Shown one piece after another: positions 57,611 to 64,000 of a DNA stretch of 64,000 nt (its first letter is position 1; the number at the start of each line of letters is the position of its first letter). The notes under the pieces were generated by a model. It did no database searches, was not told where the DNA came from, and worked only from the letters and a program-made list of their open reading frames with translations. The stretch spans positions 1-64,000 of the forward strand of contig JANBPK010000159.1 of the NCBI GenBank assembly GCA_027579435.1, in the 5' to 3' direction. The stretch is from Candolleomyces eurysporus. Taxonomy: Eukaryota; Basidiomycota; Agaricomycetes; Agaricales; Psathyrellaceae. The position numbers were made by a program, and so were the translations under genes.

Positions 57611-58099
57611 ATTCCGCACCACTCACTCCGACGAGTCTCAGAAATAATGCTTTTGTAGAGGCTTTCCATGAATGAGGGTAGAGAGGGCTTCTCATCGACA
57701 CTATTTTTTGACTCTACAACGGGCTCCTGCTTGACCTATACTTTTTTATGGCGACCTCGAGCTATCTCGCACGTCTGGTTCCAACCGAAATGGCTGGCGT
57801 CATTTGATGAAACACGATCACGAAAGCTTTAGCCAGTCAGCATCGGCTACGTTTATCCGCTTCAAACCAAGGTTCGAATCGTGATGGGTTGAAAACATTG
57901 GCAGTCATCAGTAAGTATCAGATTCTCCCGTAGAACTTCTCTTGATATCCGATAGTCAAAGAAGTTCTAAACTCGCCAGATTGAGGGTAAATACAAAGAC
58001 AAACNAAAACAAAACTCGACGGACTGCAACTACAAGCATGCCTCGAGGGGACCCGATTACAATTTTGACTTCTGCTCAGGTATCATACCGAATTTATGC

Positions 58100-59401
58100 C
58101 TATTCGACATTGTCGACGTCCCCACTGTTGTCTCGGTTCTCCTGAGCGATGTCGATAATCGAAGTCTGGTTCAAGGGCCCGCCACTTGTGTTTCCTTGCT
58201 CAGAATATGGAGTACTGTGGCAGTTTCTCCCGAACTCGCGATTGAAAGAAGATTGGAGGAAAGCGGATTCCACAGTTTGGTGAGCAAATCTAATGGGGTT
58301 GGATACTACACCGTCTTTGACAGACGGAAACTTGGTGAACGAGCGGCCAGTTGTTACGCGGAATATGATCATATGGGGGGAGAGCGCCTGAGAGGGGAAC
58401 GAATCAGCGGACCCTTTACAGAGGTACTTGGGAATTTAGACCTACGCAAAATGAGTAGAAAAGGCCGCCGAATAGTGAGTAGCAAACCAGATATCCCTCA
58501 GATTGGGTATAAGGGTACGTATTGAGTTGCTGCAGTATGGCTGAGATGATACCAAACAGGCTCAGAGGAAGAGCTGACTCGATGAGGATTGCGACTGGCC
58601 CGGTGTAGAGCTGCATATCCGGTGATGGTAAGAGCTTTGAGAAGATTCGGCGTGCCCGAAACAGTTGAATTGCGATGAGGCTTGTGACAATAATATTGGT
58701 TGTAACTGTGAGCAAGGTAGAGGCTCCACCTAAGCGCCGGGCGGCTGGACCTCCTAGATGTCTCGCAAAGAAGAAGAGGACTGGTTTGATTGGTGAGAAG
58801 ATTAATCCACTCTTCGAGAAACAAGACATACATATGGCAGCAGAAGAGCTCATTCCAGGCAGGATTATCACCCACCAGGACTCCGTCCAGAGAATATAGC
58901 AACGGTACACCTTTGACAGGGAATCCATGAGCCATCCCGGCTACCAAGAATTTGGATAAAATGCTCACAAGTAGTACATCCGCAATCAAAAGGAGACACC
59001 CTATGGCCGCCATGCTAAGCTGTTGCTCCCACTGTGATTGGGACTCTTTCACGAGTTGTAGCCAATGACGGGCTGAGTTTAGCTCAAGGAGGATTTGGAA
59101 GTAATTGGCCATGTCAAGAGACGCGCTAAGAGTAGAGAGCACCGTTATAATGAAGCTCGTCGCTATATATCGCCTTCTGCCCTTCCTCTCGTCTTCTTTA
59201 GTCTCCAGAAAAACGGAAAGACCATAGAGCGCCATAAAAAATGTGAACTCCTGGCACCAGAGGTGACGTGGATGGTGGTCGAAATTGTCAGCTCAGAGCT
59301 GTTCCCGTTACTGTGTAGAGCTACGCACCGACTCCAACCATAGTCAGTATGTAGTTTGCAAATGTGGCCCGAGCATATATGATCGTTGCGTGTTCATCCA
59401 T
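58100..59401 (-). CDS. 7TM family protein, copy 15 (divergent, one suspect frameshift)
   Basis: ATG at 59401 (MDEHATIIYARATFANY). Exon 2 begins at the shared acceptor but has six T in CACATTTTTT, where copy 14 has five; removing one restores MALYGLSVFLETKEDERKGR. Exon 3 is VYRCYILWTESWWVIILPG. Exon 4 keeps IQLFRARRIFSKLLPSPD and ILIESALPLSLFG and ends GLFYSFC. Exon 5 is open and ends SGDVDNVE at 58100. The homopolymer difference is the only defect and may be a sequencing error. It is the last copy of the array. Confidence 0.72.
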
Positions 59402-59599
59402 TGCGGCGAGTGCAACTGTCGCAGCAACTTAGTCACGTCCCGCTTTAAATACTACTAAGCACGCAAGGTACTGTTGTGCTTCTGGTTTCAAACAATTCTG
59501 AGATCATGGAGCAGAGCAGACGAAATACCCCATTCCGTCTTGTTTGAGATCTGCGACGCATTCTAGAATACGAATAAGAAGATGGAATGCATTGGTCGT

Positions 59600-60060
59600 T
59601 GCTCAAAGCTGTTAGAACGATGCTTCTGTTAAGCGCCATTAGATGTCGAGCGTATCCTGAAATAATAGTGCTTGCGTTTCAGGGATGTGGCAGGATACGA
59701 TGACTGAGAGACTCTTATCAAGCTTGCGCCGCACGTAGATCCTTACCTCCTTTTCTAACGGGGACTATGATGATGAAGGCCACCGACAACTGCGCTCAAG
59801 CTCCTGTTGTGAGGATCTTTGTGAGGAAGGTACTCGGGACCCTATTTTGTCGCAAACCCACGTTGAGAGTTGGTGACTTGAAGGCCGGTCATCGGACTGG
59901 GTATGAATCTACATCCATCCTAGCTGCGATACAAGACTTCCATTCACATTCACCCTTAGAGTAGAGGTATTTGTGTCTTCAATCGCGGGCTATTTACCTT
60001 GGCAGCCGCTGATGAGGGTGGTTGACAAAGTTACGCTCGCTGCGTGAGCACCGATCAGGA
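59600..60060 (-). repeat. X block upstream of 7TM copy 15 (diverged)
   Basis: Carries the words tattttgtcgcaaacccac and gttacgctcgctgcgtgagcaccgatcagg, corresponding to the right array's X blocks. It is the outermost unit of the array on this side. Confidence 0.4.
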
Positions 60061-60412
60061 GCCGTAAGCAAGAACGTGGTTCATCCGCAGCCAAATAAAG
60101 AACGCAAGAGACACCGATGAGCCTGCATTCAGCGACTCAGAGGCTAATTGATGAAGATACTTTGCCGCACTGAGGGATACAATCAATACTCTCGAGGCAG
60201 GGGGGGGAGGAAGCTGAGCGCTGAGTAGCTACTCTCGTTCCAATTTGTGCGCAGGCGCGGCGCGATAACCTCGGTTATCTTATCTCCGACTGGACACAGG
60301 TAGCGCCGCTCGCATTGAGCTTCTCATATTGCATCCTTTCCTGGTTTCCTCTGGTTGTCTGCCAAGGTCAGAGCGCTATGAAGCAGTATGCAGAGTAATC
60401 TGAGTTGAGGCC

Positions 60413-61072
60413 ATGGTAGATTTAGTTCATGAAGTTCACGTACCAACTTCAACGTGGCCATTGGGTACTGATCTGCGTACATTGCTCAAGCGAGTACTAT
60501 CTAAGAGGGTTTTCAACGCTTGTCGCTCGTTGCTACTGGCCAGTAATACCGAATTAATTTATTTACGTCTCTTAAGTAGACTCGTAGAGAACGAATTGCG
60601 CGTCTATTGTCGCATGTCTATGGGAAATTTAGCGGGGCTTGACGAGACGAATATTAGGAGTCTACTTCCAATCATGTATGAGGATGCGATGATTGAGGGC
60701 GCTTTAATCTTTATTAGATATGGTAGGCTTCAGAAGTATTCCGTTTCACTTCTTCTATACTTCCATACTGCCCAATACTTCCCAAGAGCGATGTCGTCAT
60801 TCAGGGCGGTCTCTTACTCTACATTCACATCGGCGTTACTCACCACTAAATGCCACCGTTATTCAGCAAGTACGTGCGCGCGCATTAGTCAATTATGCGC
60901 TGTGGATGGATGGACGCTTATCGAGTTAGCTGCATGTCGTCCAGTCATGATATCCCTGCAGGGCTCACAATCTAGAGAGGCATCTGCCGATACTTTCACG
61001 CGGTTCATCCCAATATTGGACTCATTGTCTGGAAAACCCCGCTCAGCACCTGGATATGAGGAAGGATTTTAA
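60413..61072 (+). CDS. Hypothetical open frame, 219 aa
   Basis: An uninterrupted frame whose first half (LLKRVLSKRVFNACRSLLLA, RLVENELRVYCRMSMGN) looks helical and has unusual A+T-rich codons such as tta and att. The second half begins near a stretch (ttccatactgcccaatacttccc) resembling X-block DNA, so part of the frame is probably repeat-derived. I recognise no domain. It could be a real small gene or a chance frame. Confidence 0.3.
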   Translation: MVDLVHEVHVPTSTWPLGTDLRTLLKRVLSKRVFNACRSLLLASNTELIYLRLLSRLVENELRVYCRMSMGNLAGLDETNIRSLLPIMYEDAMIEGALIFIRYGRLQKYSVSLLLYFHTAQYFPRAMSSFRAVSYSTFTSALLTTKCHRYSASTCARISQLCAVDGWTLIELAACRPVMISLQGSQSREASADTFTRFIPILDSLSGKPRSAPGYEEGF

Positions 61073-61500
61073 CTAACTTGCGGGTGTGGAAGGAAATGAA
61101 TGGAACAAGGCAGTTACAGAACCGTCCTTCCACTCCGTGGAGGGGCTTTCACGAAGCGCCGGTTTAGACACTGGTCTCACCCTGGTCATCCGAGCACTCA
61201 TTCAACCGACAAGGATGTCAAACGAAGTTAATACCAACGTCGCAAGCGACCGCTGTTAACGAATACCCATTTTCGACCTCAAATTCTATACTAGAAGGTC
61301 CGATTGGGACGCCCTCAAGGCAAAAGATGGTGGAAGCGATCCCGTTCGTGTTGAAACGCACGAACCAGAGAAACCCATTTACGCCGTCCCACACCGTCCC
61401 AGGAATATACACCTTCAAGATTTGTGTCTCATAGGAAATAGTTAACACCTGAGGAACTGTACACTACTTTAGGAGAGAAAACAACGCTGTTTGTTGCAAT
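61073..61500. other. Spacer 3' of the ubiquitin-like gene
   Basis: On the minus strand 61448-61218 is open with protein-like composition (YIPGTVWDGVNGFLWFVRF), after a possible acceptor ttcctcag. It cannot be joined in frame to the last exon of the ubiquitin-like gene, which ends in its own TAA at 61501. It may be an exon of another gene or the 3' UTR. Confidence 0.3.
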
Positions 61501-62998
61501 TTACCGAACTTCCATGCCACCCCATTCAACCACTCTGAACAAACTCGCATCCAGAAGCCTATCCACGTCAACGCCGACGACATCCTTCCAGAACTCGACC
61601 GCATTCTTCGTTCTCTCACTTGCTTCAGCCCAAAGTTCAAGATCGTCACCATCAACGCCTCGGAAGAGCATGAAGATGCGAGCGACGACATCCGGCGTCG
61701 GCTCAAGACAAAGCGGTGCGGCTCGCTCGTAGACCGATTGAGGAAGGAACCGGAGGGCGACATACTCGTACTTGAGAAGAGACGGAAGCCAGTATCTGGT
61801 GCGGTTTTATCCAATCAGTGGGTAAGGAGTGAAGAATATGGGTGTCAAGTACGTACGTGATGAACGATGTTCGGGCTTCGACGTGAAGACCGAGGGCCTT
61901 CAGCGAACTGTCGAGGTATGGCGTAATCTTCCTTACTTCGAGCAAGACGGAGTTCGTGGTATTGAGAGTGGGACGGTTGGGGATAAAATTTTCAACCATG
62001 ACCCCGGTGGAACTGAGCAATGGCGACGCGGGTGGGGATGACAAGTTATGTACATTTGTCCTTTGAAAGAGTTAGAGTGACACTTTTATTACAAGGCGAA
62101 ATGGGACACTTACTCTGCTTCCCAGTACAAATACGAGACCTCCAGACCCGTCTTGATTTCCTTCAAGGTACCGTTCGACAACGCGTCCACGACCCATTCG
62201 ACTTCCTGGCCGTGAGATGTATTTTTAGCCGGAACGACGGGATACATGGCCGAGAACTCCCACTCTGGGACGAGCGATAGTTTTGTGGAGACACGGGTCG
62301 CGATGGGTGGATAGAAGTAGATCACCGGCTTATCTCCTCGCAGCCTGAGGACAAGGTGTAATGTTGCACCGGCCGAAATTCCATAGTCGGACAGCGTCCT
62401 ACCGTCCTCCAGCTGCATTCCACCATATATGAGCCTCTGCAGGTCCGGTGGTGTACCATCTATATCCTGAATCTTTGCCTTGACGTTGTCGATGGTGTCG
62501 GAGCTCGAACATACAATGCCGAAGGTTCTTTGAGTCAAGGTTTTTATCATGATTTCATATTGGGGAGAGAATTGCTGGAAGGGGCCAGAGAATTCCTGGC
62601 GTCGCACAACAGGGCTAACGATGCCCCGGGAAGAGATGTGCCTACCAGGGTGATTGCGAGCGGATGACACAACCTTGATTGTTTGGATGAGCGGGGCCAC
62701 GGTCTCCCATACGTCTTCTGATATGATGGTCCATCGCCCACGGCATATGGCAAGCTCGTTCGTTTCGAAGACAAAGTCGTTGTGGTCAACGGGAATCTCA
62801 GGGAGCTGGCGGCGTAGCGATTGTATTAGAGCCTAGAGTCCGGAACGTCTGAGCATTCCGAGTGCAACTCTTCAAGATCGTGCATACCTGGTAGCCCTGA
62901 GGGCGAGGAACGAGCGTTTGACGCCCGTTGTACTCCAGGACCAGTAGGTGGGCTGTAGGGTCGTTATTGCGACTGCGGGTGGTAGGGCGCGTAGTCAT
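61501..62998 (-). CDS. Ubiquitin-like-domain protein (Agaricomycete type)
   Basis: Four exons, 62998-62888, 62832-62114, 62012-61857 and 61795-61501, join in frame to 426 aa ending EWGGMEVR. The N-terminal domain ([20 protein letters not shown], then [20 protein letters not shown]) precedes a ubiquitin fold, roughly residues 135-210, with [33 protein letters not shown] and [11 protein letters not shown]. The diglycine is replaced by Gly-Asp, and the positions equal to Lys48 and Lys63 are Met and Ala, so it is not a conjugatable ubiquitin. A C-terminal region ([51 protein letters not shown]) is typical of an expanded, uncharacterised Agaricomycete family. The role is unknown, perhaps a protein-interaction scaffold. 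No defects are visible. Confidence 0.88.
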
Positions 62999-63325
62999 GG
63001 GTCTTGACCAGGAGAAGACCTACGAATCGTTGCAGGGGTCAGAGGTTGGAGTGGGATCCTAGTGGCCGAAGGGAGCTCTCGCTGCGCGCCGCTTTGGGAG
63101 CAGATTTGCGTTTATTTGTACGACAAATGATCCACTAACAGCACTGCCACTCAGCAGCAACGTCCAAGTTGATCGAAATGAAGATACAGCTACATGTATA
63201 CCCGAAGGTATTTGATTCTTACTGCGACAGACTACCCAAATCATGAACGATGGATGGTATACGTCCATCAATCTTGGAAAGCTCCCGGACCAAATCTACC
63301 TGCAAGCTCGCTCAATACCGCACAA
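62999..63325. other. Intergenic region
   Basis: Between the start of the ubiquitin-like gene and the 3' end of the dehydrogenase. No feature is recognised; it probably contains the promoter of the former. Confidence 0.35.
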
Positions 63326-64000
63326 TCAACGAAGAGGTGGCGTAAGACGTACCCAAAGCTTATTCTGTCTCCTCATCCCCTCGTCACCAAGCACATAATC
63401 ACTCGGTTGATCGACCTTGTGCAGGTTGACATATGCACCTTGCAAGTGACCAGGGTCGTCGGACAACCCTACTGCAGCATATACGAGCTGTCTACCACCT
63501 TCCTCCGCCGTTCTGGCAAGAATCTTCCTAATTATCCACATGAATACGAGTCCAATTCCCGTCAACTCCCGGGCTAGCTCAGAATAGCAGAAACCGGGGT
63601 TGACAGAGTTCACTATGACTGGTGTATCTTTCAACAAGGACGCAAGGGAACGAGTGAAGAAAACGTTGAGAACTGCGATGAGTGAAAAGCAATTAGTTTG
63701 ATAGATGAAAACTTCATGTAGAGCCTCCAACTTACGCTTCGTATCGAGATATCGGACAGACATTTTTCTGTTGAAGTGGTGGAATTAGACTTGACGAACG
63801 TGAATGGAATGAACCAACACTCACCGTGGCGTGCAATACTCTTTACTACTCAGGACTTGGAACGAAGACGTTGCGTCGACGACCTGGGTATCATCGAGGC
63901 TTGTGAGATAATGGACCTCGCTAGCTACTACGACAATTCTCGGTCGTCCACCGAATTTCTGTGCTGTCTCGAGCATGCGAGGTGCCAAAAGTAAGCAAAG
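63326..64000 (-). CDS. Short-chain dehydrogenase/reductase, 5' part outside window
   Basis: The 3' part of a classical SDR oxidoreductase using NAD(P). Exons visible: 64000-63825 (RIVVVASEVHYLTSL, continuing beyond the edge), 63767-63736 and 63672-63326, all joining in frame. The active-site signature YxxxK is rebuilt from the small exon as RYLDTKLLN, and the preceding strand VVVASEVH carries the usual catalytic Ser. Downstream are VNSVNPGFCYSEL and RTAEEGGRQLVYAA, a common fungal SDR pattern. The stop is TGA at 63326. The N-terminal Rossmann motif lies outside. The substrate cannot be told. Confidence 0.88.

Noticed and set aside
57800..57890. Possible tRNA around ggttcgaatc near 57870
   Set aside because: The T-loop word is present, but the T stem does not pair and no 5' acceptor strand complements the 3' side.
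61464..61814. 116-codon minus frame and overlapping plus frames
   Set aside because: They are off-frame shadows of the last exon of the ubiquitin-like gene, whose true frame reads [18 protein letters not shown] and is supported by splice joins.

Overview
The window looks like nuclear DNA of a mushroom-forming basidiomycete (Agaricomycetes). Genes carry many short GT-AG introns, and several families are characteristic of that class: a heme-thiolate unspecific peroxygenase, a DUF6533-type seven-helix protein, a ubiquitin-like-domain protein with the Agaricomycete architecture, and a GH5 glycosidase. No rRNA, tRNA, CRISPR or bacterial feature was seen.

From 3 to 36 kb, and again from 52 to 59.4 kb, the minus strand is a tandem array of one uncharacterised seven-transmembrane (7TM) protein family. 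I count 15 copies or remnants. Each has five exons, about 356 aa, a TATA box about 60 bp upstream, and its own copy of an upstream repeat (X block). Copies 2, 8, 10 and 14 read through. Copies 5, 7, 13 and 15 have a single suspect base (an N or a +1 homopolymer base). Copies 1, 3, 4, 6, 9, 11 and 12 are broken by nonsense codons, exon loss, truncation, inversion or a transposon.

Downstream of five 7TM copies lies a decayed gene for a heterotrimeric G-protein alpha subunit (G-alpha): A 0.24-1.6 kb, B 18.2-20.3 kb, C 28.7-30.6 kb, D 42.9-44.6 kb (inverted, plus strand) and E 48.6-50.4 kb. They are recognised by switch II (VGGQRPERKKWIHCSK in A), the helical-domain block with HQLW, the SEYDQ block and the NRMAESL/NKxD block. 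None shows a P-loop or the receptor-contacting C-terminus. The window therefore shows a repeatedly duplicated couple: 7TM receptor-like gene followed by G-alpha gene, all G-alpha partners now pseudogenes.

Accessory and single-copy genes sit between the duplications: an intact peroxygenase at 15.1-16.5 kb with a 5'-truncated duplicate at 2.3-3.0 kb; a secreted GH5 at 36.5-37.7 kb; the DUF6533 gene at 39.5-41.3 kb; an MFS drug/H+ antiporter-type transporter at 45.5-47.6 kb; a ubiquitin-like-domain protein at 61.5-63.0 kb; and the 3' part of a short-chain dehydrogenase running off the right edge. Mobile DNA includes a 1.45-kb terminal-inverted-repeat element inside 7TM copy 9 (10-bp target duplication) and a 478-bp probable solo LTR at 11.0 kb.

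Single Ns and +1 homopolymer lengths break several otherwise open exons and look like sequencing or assembly artefacts, so some apparent frameshifts are probably not biological.
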